Below, piece after piece: positions 53,430 through 64,000 of a stretch of DNA of 64,000 nucleotides (the first letter of the stretch is position 1; every line of letters begins with the position of its first letter). The stretch is from Musa acuminata AAA Group (lineage: Eukaryota; Streptophyta; Magnoliopsida; Zingiberales; Musaceae): assembly GCF_036884655.1 (NCBI RefSeq), contig NC_088348.1, positions 23,115,501 to 23,179,500 of the forward strand, read 5' to 3'. The notes beneath the pieces are model-generated. The model made no database searches. It had not been told where the DNA came from and worked only from the letters and a program-made list of their open reading frames with translations. The position numbers and the translations under genes were made by a program.

Positions 53430-53650
53430 TATCTATAATATTTCTTTGTAAACCTCTATAACAACAATATATTCTACCTCTATGGTGGAGAGAGCAATAT
53501 ACCTTTGTAATATGGATTGTCAGGACACAACTCCCTCCGTAAAAGTAAGTATAAAACTTGATGTAGATTTTCTTGTATCTATATCTCTTACCATATCTGC
53601 ATCTGTGTAACCTGTCAACACAGGTGATCTACCTCCAAAGTTTAAACAAA
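53430..53650 (-). pseudogene. copia RNase H relic
   Basis: Minus-strand translation in one frame gives SPVLTGYTDADMVRDIDTRKS followed by TSSFILTF, QSILQRYIALSTIEVEYI and VYKEIL, with stop codons between. This is the GY-x-DAD-x-x-x-D...RKST...ALST-x-EAEY pattern of copia RNase H. Confidence 0.8.
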
Positions 53651-53681
53651 CCTTAGAGCCCCCTTTAAGATATCTAAAGAT

Positions 53682-54668
53682 TCACTTTATTGATGCCCGC
53701 ACTTTGCTTGGATTTGTAAGAAATATACTAGTAACACTCACTGCATATGCGATGTTCGGCTTCGTATATACCATCACATATATTAAACTTCCAACTGTTG
53801 AAGCATAAGGAATCTTTTGTATTTTCTCCTTCTTTTCATCACTTGATGGACTTTGTTCTAAGCACAATTTGAAATGACCTACAAGAGGAGAACCAACTAG
53901 CTTTGCATTGCTCATAATGAACCTTTTTAATACATTCTTAATGTATTTCTCCTATGACAACCAAATCTTCTTGCTTTTTCTATCACGAAAAATTTGCATG
54001 CTAGTATTTGCTTTGCTGGCCCCATATCCTTCATCACTTAGTTCCTTCTTTAACTTGTCAATTGTAGACATATCTTTCCCAAAGATAAGTATATCATCAA
54101 CATAAAGTAAGAGAATAATAAAATCATCACCAAACCGTTTGATGTATACATAATAATTCGAAATTGTTCTTTTATATCCATTTTCAATCATAAATGAATT
54201 AAACTTTTTGTACCATTGTCTTGGAGCTTGCTTTAGCCCATACAAGCTCTTCTTCAACTTGCAGACAAAGTTTTCTTTACCTTTGACTTTGAAGCTTTAG
54301 GGTTGCTTCATATAAATTTCCTTCTCCATGTCCAGACTAGTAGCAATACCAAAAGCAACACGAATAGAAGATATTTTAGTAATAGGAGAAAAAAACTCTT
54401 CAAAGTTAATATATTATTTCCTTTGACCAAAGCCTTTCACAACCAATCTAGCTTTATACTTTGGTTGAGAACAATATTCTTGAGTCTTCAATCTAAAGAC
54501 CCACTTGTCCTTCAAGGCTTTTATTTCCTTTGATAGTTGCACCAAATCATATGTGTGGTTCTTCTGCAGAGCATATATATCTTCCTGCATAATAATTAAC
54601 TTCTTTTTTTGCATATTTTCAATTACTTCATGGTAACTCTCTAGTTCACCTGCATTAGTAAGCATCAT
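53682..54668 (-). pseudogene. copia reverse transcriptase relic
   Basis: Three minus-strand frames in order. 54668-54414 has KALKDKWVFRLK and KYKARLVVKGFGQRK. 54257-53952 has KKSLYGLKQAPRQWYKKFNSFM and the catalytic LLYVDDILIFG box, intact as YVDD. 53915-53682 has KIPYASTVGSLIYVMVYTKPNIAYAV, the connection region. Frameshifts separate the blocks, so no functional enzyme is encoded. Confidence 0.88.
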
Positions 54669-54946
54669 ATACTCATCTATAGAATATCTTCTGAAAGATT
54701 GATGTTATCTAAAAGAACTTCTCAATTGAGGTTCTGCAGGAAGTTGCTTCCCAACTTTTTCTTGCTCAACATATCCTACAAATAGATCAACATCGGGCTC
54801 TATGTCATCTTCCTGCATATCTCCCCTATCACCCTGAATCTTTCTACAGAAGTCTTGGCTGGTGCCTTATTCTTCAAATCCTCAAAGGTTTGATCATCAA
54901 AGTAGACCACATCACTGCTTCTAAACACCTTCTGCTTTTCTGGATC

Positions 54947-55754
54947 CTAAAGCCTGTAACCAAACTGATCATATGAGTAGCCAAGAAAAATATATTTTTT
55001 TATCTTACCATCTAACTTGGACCTCTCATTGTCAGGAACATGTGCAAATGCATAACCAAATACTCTTAAATGCATATAGGAAATATTTTTTTCTGACCAT
55101 ATATGCTCTACAACATCATCATCTAAGATTGTGCATGGTGACAAGTTAATCACATCAACTATAGTCCTTAAAGTCTCATCCAAAGACTTTTTGGGTAGCT
55201 TGGCCTGTGAAAGCATATATATGATCTTTTCTATGATGGTACAGTTCATCCTATCTGTAATAGCATTTTGTTGAGGTGTACCAGAAACTGTCATCTCATG
55301 TTGGTTGTCATGTGACTTGCAATAATTATTAAACAATCCTATATACTTACTATCATTATATGATCTTATGCATTTCAATTGTCTTTTTGTCTCTCTTTCA
55401 ACTATAACATGAAACTCTTTGAAGACAGTAATAACCTGATCTTTGGTCTTTATAGCATAGGCCCAAACTTTCCATAAAAAAATAATATATAAAAGTGACA
55501 AAATAAAGCGCACCATTGATATTAGGAACATTAACAAATCCACCATGAGTTTTTGTCCTTAAAGGACCACATACATTTGTATAAACACGGTATAAGGCAT
55601 GCATTTTTCTAGATAAAATAGAACTAGCAAATGAAATTATATGTTGTTTACTAGCCAAACAATAAATATAAGGGTTCAAATATGTACCTTTAAGGTCTGG
55701 TAATACCTTGGACAGAGCTTGCAGCCCCTTCTCGCTCATATATCCCAGTCGCAT
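54947..55754 (-). pseudogene. copia GAG-pre-integrase and integrase relic
   Basis: 55754-55625 encodes MRLGYMSEKGLQALSK and a cysteine-poor remnant of the zinc-binding pre-integrase domain. The overlapping frame 55546-54947 encodes the integrase core: RSYNDSKYIGLF where the family has R-S-DNG-x-E, and SGTPQQNAITDRMNCTIIEK where it has TPQQNG-x-A-E-R-x-N. It ends with LRVFGYAFAHVP and KLDGKIKKYIFLGYS. Catalytic positions are altered and a frameshift splits the region. Confidence 0.85.
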
Positions 55755-56227
55755 ATGTCACAACTCCATCATGAAGTCTTTCTTTATAGTATTCAGCTGC
55801 TCACATAAGCTTTAGCCTGCAACCTATATAAGGTGTGACATTTCTTTCCACTAGCTATAACAAGAGAATCCTTATTGAGCTTTCATTGCCCTTTGTGAAA
55901 TCTGCTATCATAGTCTTCATCATCTAGTCTTCTAATTGAAATTAAATTTAGCCTTAAGTCAATCACATGCCTCACATCTTTAAGCGCTAACTTGCAGCCA
56001 AGGTTGATCTTTATGTGGATATCACCCATGCTAATGATGTCTACCGTGCCATAGTTGCCTACAACACCAAAATTTCCAGACCTGTAGATAGCAAAAAACT
56101 CCCTCTATAGTGTAGCATGATAAGAAGCACTTGTATTAATCACCCACTTAAGATCCTAACATTAAAAAAAAAATATATATCATTAAAATAAAATAAAATC
56201 AAATAATCACCACCATGCATTGTTGTT

Positions 56228-57075
56228 GTAGTATTATCTTTTGACTCTTTAGACTCTACTTCTTTTTCTTTTTCTTACTCTTCTTAGGGTACTTGCATTA
56301 GTTCTTATAATGCCCTTTCTCACCATAGTTATAGCAAACAATATTTTTTCTTGATCTTGACTTACTTCTACCCATGCGTGAATTGTTTCTATCCTTGGAC
56401 TTTGACATTCCTCTGTTCTCTGAGATAAGTGCTTGTGAATCATTCTGGGATGTTACTGAATTCTTTCTTCTCAACTCCTCATTCAACAAATTGCTTGTTA
56501 CTTGACTCATAGTGACAACACCACTGATGCAGAATTACTTAAGGAAACCACTATTGTCTCCCAACTTTCTAACAAAGAATTGAGAAATAACAATACCTAT
56601 AACTCATCATCAAGAGACATTTTCATAAAGAATAACTGGTTAGTGATACTTTTAATTTCATCCAAATACTTAACAATATAAGCACATTTTTTATATTTTA
56701 GGTTTACAAGTTTTCTGATCAAGAAAGTTTTGTTGCTAGTTGTTTTTTGTTTAATAGAGACTTTTCAACTTTTTCTAAAAAGAATATGCAGAACTTTCAG
56801 TAGAGGTGAAAGACACTATCATCAAGCCATTATCGAATAAACCTGACTGTTTTTCAGTCCAATATCTTCTACTCATCATTTGTCATAGTTGTGAGCTTTG
56901 CACTATTCCCCTGTAAAGGTTTATACAAATCTTTGTAATATAACAGATCTTTCATTCTTGATTTTCATATCATCCAATTATTTTCATTCAAGCTAATCAT
57001 GCGAGAAATATTACTGGCCTCCACGTTCAAATATAAAAAATTAAATCATCAAAACCTTGCTCTGATACCAATTAA
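56228..57075 (-). pseudogene. copia gag relic with altered zinc knuckle (copy A)
   Basis: On the minus strand the region downstream of the primer-binding site encodes gag scraps. The clearest is 56510-56249: NSRMGRSKSRSRKNIVCYNYGEKGHYKN, a CCHC zinc knuckle in which the second cysteine is Tyr. The same segment recurs at 57453-58305. Confidence 0.78.
57056..57075 (-). promoter_or_regulatory. copia primer-binding site
   Basis: The minus strand reads TAATTGGTATCAGAGCAAGG, complementary to the 3' end of initiator tRNA-Met and adjacent to the middle LTR. A mutated copy (GCTCTAATACCA on the plus strand) is at 58293-58304 beside the right LTR. Confidence 0.8.
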
Positions 57076-57452
57076 TGTGATATAAAGAAAAACAAACTTT
57101 GCATATGAACAAATACAAGCATGTCATAACACACATCGGAATTAAATGGAAATCACAATAAAATAGGATACTAAGATTTACATGAAAAATCCCTCCAACG
57201 TGAAGAGTAAAAACCAAGGGGCAAACAAAAAATAATCCACTATAAGAATAATGAATATACAAATCTCAAAGTCTTTTGCCAAAAACCCAATCAACAATTT
57301 CAAGAGAATAACTGAGATACAAGGATTACGTCACTGCACACAATATCTAAATTCTCCTCAAGTAATCACAGTAAAAATCTACTGTAGATCTGATCTAACT
57401 TGAGATGAAAATACTGCTTGGATGATTGAGAACATCATAATTGAGAACAGTC
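57076..57452 (-). repeat. Middle, truncated LTR of the copia element
   Basis: About 377 bp matching the start of the other LTR copies. It breaks off at GAACAGTC and continues into a second copy of the gag region rather than the rest of the LTR. Confidence 0.85.
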
Positions 57453-58305
57453 TTGTGGTATTATCTTTTGACTCTTTAGACTCTACTTCTTTTTCTTTTT
57501 CTTACTCTTCTTAGGGTGCTTGTATTGGTTCGTATAATGCCCTTTCTCACTATAGTTATAGTAAACAATATTTTTTTATTGATCTTGACTTACTTCTACC
57601 CATACGTGAACTGTTTCTATTTTTGGACTTTGACATTCCTCTGTTCTCTAAGATAAGTGCTTATGAATCATTCAACAAATTATTGCTGAATTATTTCTTC
57701 TCAACTCTTCATTCAACAAATTATTTGTTACTTAACTCATGGTGACAACACCACTGACATAGAATTACTAAGGGAAACCACTAATGTCTCACAACTTTCT
57801 AACAAAGAACTGAGAAGTAATAATACCTACAACTCATCATCAAGAGACATTTTCATAAAGGATAACCGGTAAGTGATACTCTATATTTTATTCAAATGCT
57901 CAATAATATAGGCACCATCTTTATATTTTAGGTTTATAAGTTTTTTGATCAAGAAAGTTTTGTTGCTAGTTGCTTTTCTTTCATAGAGACTTTTTAACTT
58001 TTTCTAAAGAGAATATGTAGAACTTTTAGTAGAAACATAGTGAAAGACACTATCATCGAGCCATTGTCGAATAAACCCGACTGTTTTTCGGTCCAACATC
58101 TTCTACTCATCATTTGTCATAGTTGTGGGTTTTGTACTATCCCCCTGTAAAGGTTCATACAAATCTTTGTAATATAATAGATCTTCCATTCTTGATTTTC
58201 ATATCATCCAATTATTTTCATTCAAGCTAATTATGTGAGAAATACTACTAGCCTCTACATTCAAATATAAAAAATTAAATCATCAAAACCTTGCTCTAAT
58301 ACCAA
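57453..58305 (-). pseudogene. copia gag relic (copy B, tandem duplicate)
   Basis: Closely similar to 56228-57060 over its whole length: both start GTA(G/T)TATTATCTTTTGACTC on the plus strand and end CAAAACCTTGCTCT(G/A)ATACC. It has more stops than copy A and a short internal insertion repeating AATTATT..TTCTTCTCAACTC near 57680. Confidence 0.82.
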
Positions 58306-58309
58306 TTAA

Positions 58310-58947
58310 TGGGATATAAAGAACAAACTTTGTATATGAACAAATACAAGCAAGTCATAACACACAACGAAATTAAATGGGAATCACAATCAAATATGAC
58401 ACTAAGATTTATATGGAAAACCCCTCCAACGTGAAGAGTAAAAACTACGGGGCAAACTAAAGATAATCCACTATAAGAATAATGAATATACAAATCTCAA
58501 AGTCTTTTGCCCAAAACCCAAGCAATAATTTCAAAAGAATAACTGAGATACAATGATTACGTCACTATACACAATATCCAAATTCTCCTCAAGTAATCAT
58601 AGCAAAAATCTATTGTAGATCTGATCTAACATGAGATGAGAATACTGCTTGGATGATTGAGAACAGTCTCTTTGCATTGTCCTTATCTTCTTCCTTTTCC
58701 TTCTCTTATTTTTTTTATCATTTTCTCCTCTTTTTTAAATCCTGCTATAGTTTTCTACCTTTATTGTTATAGTTTTCAGTTTTCTACCTCTATTGTTATA
58801 GTTTTATGCTTTATTGTTATAGTATTTCTCTCAATTATTTGTAGCCATCACACACCCTTATTAGATCTAGGTTTAAAGTAAAAGGGAGGAGTTATGGGCC
58901 GTTAAAGTCCACTATGAACTGAACTCTTAGGTTGTTAGAGTCCAACA
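58310..58947 (-). repeat. Right (5') LTR of the copia element
   Basis: About 638 bp, TGGGATATAAAG to GTCCAACA. It is longer than the left LTR because of small insertions, including repeated TATTGTTATAGTTTT units around 58755-58825. Confidence 0.83.
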
Positions 58948-61060
58948 TACCCGAGGGGTAACACACCAGAACAATAAATGCAAGGGTAGATTTATAATTA
59001 AAAAAATAAAAAAACAAAGATAAGATCATAATTTTGAAGTCTAAATAGTAAAAAAAAGGACAAAGGTAAACCTATACTTTGTGGTTTTCCCTATTAAATG
59101 CTCCCACAATCCTAAAAAATATATATAATTATTAAATAATATACTTGATTATGATTTAAATTTATTAAAAAGATAAAAGTCTTTTTTTCTTCGATAAATC
59201 CCAATATCCTCTATATTTTGTAAATCTTATTTGATAAAAGATGACATTCATGCTCCTTGTGGTGTTTCAATCATTTCTAAAGCTATGATAAAACCTTTGT
59301 TATTTTTGAAAATTTATGACACAAATATTTTAAAAAAGAGAAATAAGGCCATTGTTTGACTTTTAGCGTTGAAGAAGTTTTTCTTTTGTATGGGCAAACT
59401 ATCACCGTCACTCATGTGCTGAAGTATACACTAAGGAGTTACACATATAAACACTATACCAATACTATAAAATATAAAAAAATAAATTTTTGTAAACACT
59501 AAATGATCTCATAACAAACGATAAATTTTTTTTATTTTATGAATATATATTAAATAAAAAAATATTAATGTTTCTTGTGGTGTTCTCGAGAGACTACGAC
59601 ACAAATATTTAAAAAGTGGAAAGAGGTGAAGAGAAAAAGAATGTTCCCAAGAGCTTGTGGTATTCTAAAACTCTCATGTTCGCAAGAGCTTGTGATAGAG
59701 TTATTTAAGTTCATAAAATATATGTTAGATGCATCTTTAAGTAAACATTATTATTATTTTTATTTAATTAAAATTATTTATTTTTATTATCTTATTTATA
59801 TTTATATGTATGTATATTATAGTTGAATATGATAATAAAATTTTATTAATAATATAAATTATATAAATTATTATGAAATATATTATGAATGACTAACAAT
59901 ATTGTGATACAAAGAAGGAAGTATGACATTGACAATGTATAACCACTAACTCGGATTAATAATCGAACTTAATAGAGTATTATTATACTTATTAGATTTA
60001 TTAGCTTATTTTAAATTATGGTTATGTATAATTTTTTTAATTTTTTAAAATCTGATTAGATAAAAAAATATAATAAATTTTTATTTTTTATATTTTTATA
60101 TCTTATTAATTAATAAATCAAGAAAGTTAAATTATGTGATCTTATTTAATTAGATACGATATTGATTATAGTTATCGATTAATAAAAAAAAGTCTATTAT
60201 GATAAGATTTTTTATAAGATGACCAAGGGACTCTCCTAACTACTTATCTTAGATCCTTTACTCTCACTTATAAACTCAATAATATATAATATATATGATA
60301 ACATAATAAGATATACAATTATAGATTTATTTACATCTCCCTCGAGTCTATAGTATGTTTTACGAATCATATATAGTATGTTCTACGAATCATATTTACT
60401 TATCTTAGATCCTTTACTCTCAATTATAGTATGTTCTACGAATCATATAAAGATATTTTTAGTGACATCCAAAGGTATGCACAACTATTCTTTGATTTAT
60501 GAATATTTGATTTCAAATTATGATATTAAATTTATTATGCATAATAACTTACAATTTTATGTTAATAGTTTTTGTATTGACAAGCTATGATCGACTCTCG
60601 TATATATTCGTGGGTCACATATATAATATAAACATTATATCAACATTATAAAAATATAAAGTATATATTCATGATATCGTATAACATGAGGATATAATTT
60701 TTTTTTATTTTATAAAATCTATATTAAAAAAATATAATATTAGTGTTGCTAGTGGTGTTGCTGAGAGACTACGACTTAGATATTCAAGAAGAGGAAAAAG
60801 GGAGATGTTCCCAAGAGCTCGTGGTATTATGAAATCCCCGATGTTCCAAAGAACTTTTGCGATAGAGTTATTCAAGAAGAGAGAAAAAAAAAAAAAAACA
60901 AAGGTGAAATAGAAAAGTTATGTTTCCAAGAGTTTGCGACATGAACAATAATCAGGCACTTGCGGCACATATATTAGAAAAGAGAAAAGAGGTGAAATCG
61001 AATCTCATATGTTATGTTGGATAGACGATCAAAAGTTGACCTCATCACTCGATGAGATGG
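58948..61060. other. AT-rich intergenic block with dispersed and local repeats
   Basis: No gene is seen. About 140 bp at 59570-59710 recurs at 60740-60880 (GAGAGACTACGAC, ATGTTCCCAAGAGCT(T/C)GTGGTATT, GATAGAGTTATT(T/C)AAG). The AT-rich stretch before each copy also matches loosely. At 60361-60446 the word TATGTT(C/T)TACGAATCATAT occurs three times. ACTTATCTTAGATCCTTTACTCTCA occurs at about 60242 and 60399. The frames present are short and unlike known proteins. Confidence 0.6.
60361..60446. repeat. Short local repeat, TATGTTCTACGAATCATAT x3
   Basis: Three near-identical copies, two adjacent and one about 50 bp on, interleaved with a second copy of a 25-bp word from 60242. This indicates a small rearrangement or slippage site. 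Confidence 0.85.
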
Positions 61061-62415
61061 ATCGAACTTTAACATTTAGGTGAAGGAGACCTCTCACCGA
61101 CCGCTGTCTCCTCCTGCCCTAAAACTGTGGGGACGAAGACGAGGGACCCCGTGTGTTGCATGCACCTGCTCGACCTATTCCTTGTTTCATGGATGGGCTT
61201 CCCTTTCCTCTCTCCCATGGCCTGCAGTAATAATATAATGAATGGCACAGCTTGGGTACAGCTCAAAAGCCAGAGGTGAGAGATGGGTGGGGAAGAAGAG
61301 GGTCGGAATCCACACCACCAACCCACCTGCAGCTGAGCGGAGCTGAAGCAAGCAGGCATCGACAGCGAGGAGTGACAACGATGCCCACGCATGCATTGGC
61401 GCGAAGAAGTACTGCCGCTTTGCATTCATCACTTGCTTGCCTGTCTCAATTATTATCTCCACCCCCTTGTGTGTGTATTTAATTAGGATGTGATGCGTGC
61501 TGCAGATCCCGTCTTCTCCTCGTAATATATATCAATTCTTAAATCTATTTACCTTTACTGTATAATAAATTCAGATTAAAGGGAAAAGAAAAGTTTTGTT
61601 GGTGCCTCCCACATCACCACCGTTCGCTCCGCCTCACGTTGGAGGCGGATGATGCGATGTCGATATACGGACGGTACGTAGACAGCTCATCGTTGACTCC
61701 GTGGCCCAATGGGTGGGTCCCTCGGCCACCTTCACTTAAAGTGAGTAGCAATGATTACTGTAATAAATAAATTAATGAATTATGACATAATTAATAATAA
61801 CTACCGGCATGGACCAGCCAACCATGACACGCGGCGTCGGTGGGAGATGGTGATCTTTTTCTTTTTATTTTGGGGATGGAATTGATATGTTATCGAGCAG
61901 AATTATATTATATGTGCATCCCTCCAACATCTGATATGTTCAAACTAAATTTGACACTAATTTCCCTTCAAAACATAGAAAATGTAAAAGATCAACTAAT
62001 TAATGAAATTAATAGAGTATTTTAGATATTCAATTCTATAATTTATAATAATACTATTTAAAGGACAAATATATTATTTCTGAAATTTGAAGGATAGATA
62101 TGTAAAACCTTTATTATTATTATTATTATTAAATATTATTAGGATTATTATATAATTATATTATTAGAAAAAAGATACACTCAAAACTGACACTCTCTTC
62201 AATCAATTCGATTCCCTTCCGCTGCTCCGCTTCTTCTTCTTCTTCGTCTCAGGGGGGACGAACCCATTTGTGTCGGTTACGGCATAGCCATAGAATAGAT
62301 CGAAGCATCCATTCGCTGGCGCCGGTTAATTGGTAGTCCTTCCTCCTCTATCTTATTCTGATTCTGTCATCCGTTCCAATTCCGGCCGGATCGCCCACCA
62401 CGCCAATTCCGAATC
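61061..62415. other. Intergenic and promoter/leader of the MAP70 gene
   Basis: No gene is recognised. AT-rich stretches alternate with GC-richer ones near 61610-61740. A (TTA)n tract lies at about 62112-62135. From about 62215 the plus strand is CT-rich (CCGCTTCTTCTTCTTCTTCG), presumably the MAP70 leader. Confidence 0.45.
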
Positions 62416-63900
62416 ATGGGGGAGACCGGCGGCGAAGAGGATTGTGGTGTGGCGGCAGGGTTGGCGTGTGGATCGTCGGAGGACGCCGTGGACTCCTCCC
62501 CTTCGCATATGGCGTTGGGTCTGCCGGCCGAGATGATGAGGTCGGCGGCCAAGAAGAAGCCCTCCAAAAAATCCAGCCTTGACGAAGACGATTTCCTCAG
62601 TCTGTTGCATGGTTCCGATCCCGTCAAGATCGAACTCAATCGCCTTCACAACATGGTCAAAGGTGTGATTGTTGTTTCTAGGACATCATCCTCTTTCTCT
62701 GCAACTCATGCTCTTCTTTTCTTTCTTCCCACTACTCCATGCCACAGATGAAAAGAGGGTGAATCTTCCACCTTTCCTTACGAAAAGAAAACAAAAGGCA
62801 CATTCATATATATGAATATTGGCTGCATGCATTAGGTCTGACAAAATAGAGACCAATTCATAATGCCATCTTTGCCTTCATAAAACTGGATTTTCTTTTT
62901 CTTTTTTTACTTGATTAGCTAATACAAAACTCTACTAGTAAATTATCAAATGTCATGAGCAACGGTGTTAGAAGGATTCCTTCAAGGATAAAGGACAATG
63001 ATATTTAAGCAATGCCTAAATCTAGTGCCATTGCTGGTGTGAAGAGACAAATAGAATTCTGAGGATGAAGACCAAAAGTTATAGCCTTGATCACCTGTAC
63101 TGGTATTGCTGGAGAAGAAAGAAAACTGCTCTCATGATCCGCTGAACCAGTTTTAAGTCTTCTGCACCAAAATATAGCGTTGGTCACCTTGAATTGTATT
63201 CTCATGTCTGATAAGAAGGATCTGGCTTTTCACAAACCACTGCACAAATGTCAGTCCTATAACGATCAAGCAAAGATTCAACTATTATGTTCATTTGATT
63301 GTATTTTATTTTAGTTATTTGTGCTGCTCAAAATGAAGACATATTTTTCTTCTTCCATTACAGACAAGGATCGTGCGCTATTCGAAACTTATAGTGAGAT
63401 CAAAGGCCTAAGACTGATGGAACGTGCAAAGGACAAGGCTCTCACTGAGGTAGTATCACAGACTGCAAATTGCAGTATCTGTCATATGTTGCTAATGACT
63501 GCAGAATTAAATTATTTTACTTACTATCAATAATAGGTTTCTGAAGAGCTTCAGAAGATGGTGGAGAAGTTCCAAGCATCAGAAGTTGCTCTTGAAAACA
63601 AGGTCTGCTCGATGTAGTATTTCACTAATAAGCTCCCAATTTTCTTGCCTTTTTTGCTTTCATCCTAATCCAGATGATGTGACCAAAAAGGTTGTAGATT
63701 TCATCTAATTATCTAATTTCAACCCCCAGAATTTAGAGATCAAAAGGATCACAGAAGAGAAGAAAGAAGCATTAGCAGCACAATTTGCTGCCGAAGCCAC
63801 TCTTCGACGAGTTCATGCTGCTCAGAAGGATGAAGAGCTACCTACTTTAGAGGATATACTTTTCCCACTCGAAGCTGAAATTAAGCTCCTGAGGCAAGAG
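62416..63900 (+). CDS. Microtubule-associated protein 70 (MAP70), 5' part only
   Basis: Four exons are visible: 62416-62662, 63364-63449, 63537-63602 and 63730-63900. They give the first 190 residues, and a GTGTGC donor follows, so the gene continues past the window. MAP70 proteins are plant-specific coiled-coil proteins that decorate cortical microtubules and help pattern secondary walls. Signature stretches: DEDDFLSLLHGSDPVKIELNRL; DKDRALFETYSEIKGLRLMERAKDKALTE; NLEIKRITEEKKEALAAQFAAEATLRRVHAAQKDEELP; and LEDILFPLEAEIKLLRQE. The last three are charged heptad-like coiled coil. The N-terminal 50 residues are acidic/Ser-rich and variable, as usual. The length shown is about a third of a typical MAP70 (roughly 600 residues). 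Confidence 0.92.
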
Positions 63901-64000
63901 GTGTGCTTTTCAGCATGGAGCATTAGTTGTATCTTGAAAAATGTTCTCCCCTTTCTGTTACGGTATCAAATTAGCTTGTGACTTTTACTATGAAAATTTT

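Larger units (their letters stand above)
52549..58947 (-). mobile_element. Decayed Ty1/copia LTR retrotransposon with three LTR copies
   Basis: Minus-strand order is LTR (58947-58310), partial gag (58305-57453), truncated LTR (57452-57076), gag, GAG-pre-integrase, integrase, reverse transcriptase, RNase H (56900-53430), polypurine tract AAAAGGAGAGGT (about 53123-53112), LTR (53111-52549). Integrase before reverse transcriptase identifies copia. All LTR copies begin on the plus strand with TG(A/T/G)GATATAAAG and the outer two end in CCAACA. Stops and frameshifts throughout the coding part, and LTR divergence, show an old, inactive copy. No target duplication is evident at the outer ends. Confidence 0.85.

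Noticed and set aside
52549..58947. Possibility that the RT/RNase H sequences are an integrated plant pararetrovirus (banana streak type)
   Set aside because: Two-ended LTRs, a tRNA-Met primer site, a polypurine tract and integrase preceding reverse transcriptase identify a Ty1/copia element; pararetroviruses lack LTRs and integrase.
61069..61482. Overlapping frames of about 76-118 codons on both strands
   Set aside because: No conserved motif, no convincing splice or promoter context, and they overlap each other on opposite strands.

Overview
The window is plant nuclear genomic DNA. It holds intron-containing genes for galactinol-dependent sugar synthesis, a mitochondrial dehydrogenase, an ER syntaxin and a MAP70 microtubule protein, among plant LTR retrotransposons. 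Several genes start with a very GC-rich first exon followed by AT-richer exons (the PP2C, lipoamide dehydrogenase and rolling-stone-like genes). This gradient is typical of monocots. Together with the style of the intron repeats, I infer a commelinid monocot, possibly banana family (Musaceae); the sequence alone does not prove the species.

Nine protein genes can be modelled exon by exon, and each model keeps an open frame across its splice sites. In order: a stachyose-synthase-type galactosyltransferase (2282-5161, +); a clade D-like PP2C phosphatase (6357-12874, +); a small UPBEAT1-like atypical bHLH (15699-16070, +); mitochondrial dihydrolipoyl dehydrogenase (17162-21659, +); a rolling-stone-like membrane protein (24362-29258, +); ubiquitin-eS31/S27a (32886-33359, -); a GH3 beta-xylosidase (34072-37004, +); a GPI-anchored X8 protein with a degenerate GH17-like domain (38404-41134, +); and a SYP81 syntaxin (42200-45882, -). 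A tenth gene, a MAP70 (62416 onward, +), runs off the right edge. The genes do unrelated jobs (oligosaccharide metabolism, signalling, mitochondrial metabolism, secretion, cell wall, translation). There is no operon-like or biosynthetic cluster.

From about 46 to 62 kb the window is repeat-dominated. A minus-strand Ty3/gypsy-type element (47635-51336) has a matching 5-bp target duplication, a polypurine tract and a gag-protease frame joined directly to an RNase H scrap. It also has an odd GC-rich leader. A decayed minus-strand Ty1/copia element (52549-58947) carries three LTR copies because about 1.24 kb was tandemly duplicated. Smaller relics include a LINE reverse-transcriptase fragment and a roughly 0.95 kb fold-back inside PP2C introns, a copia gag scrap at the left edge, a terminal-inverted-repeat element in the dehydrogenase intron, and a palindrome-rich array at 30.6-31.45 kb.

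I found no CRISPR array, no tRNA or rRNA gene and no convincing new multi-gene system. The most unusual items are the structure of the gypsy derivative, the intronic fold-back, the palindromic array and a GC-AG intron in the xylosidase gene.
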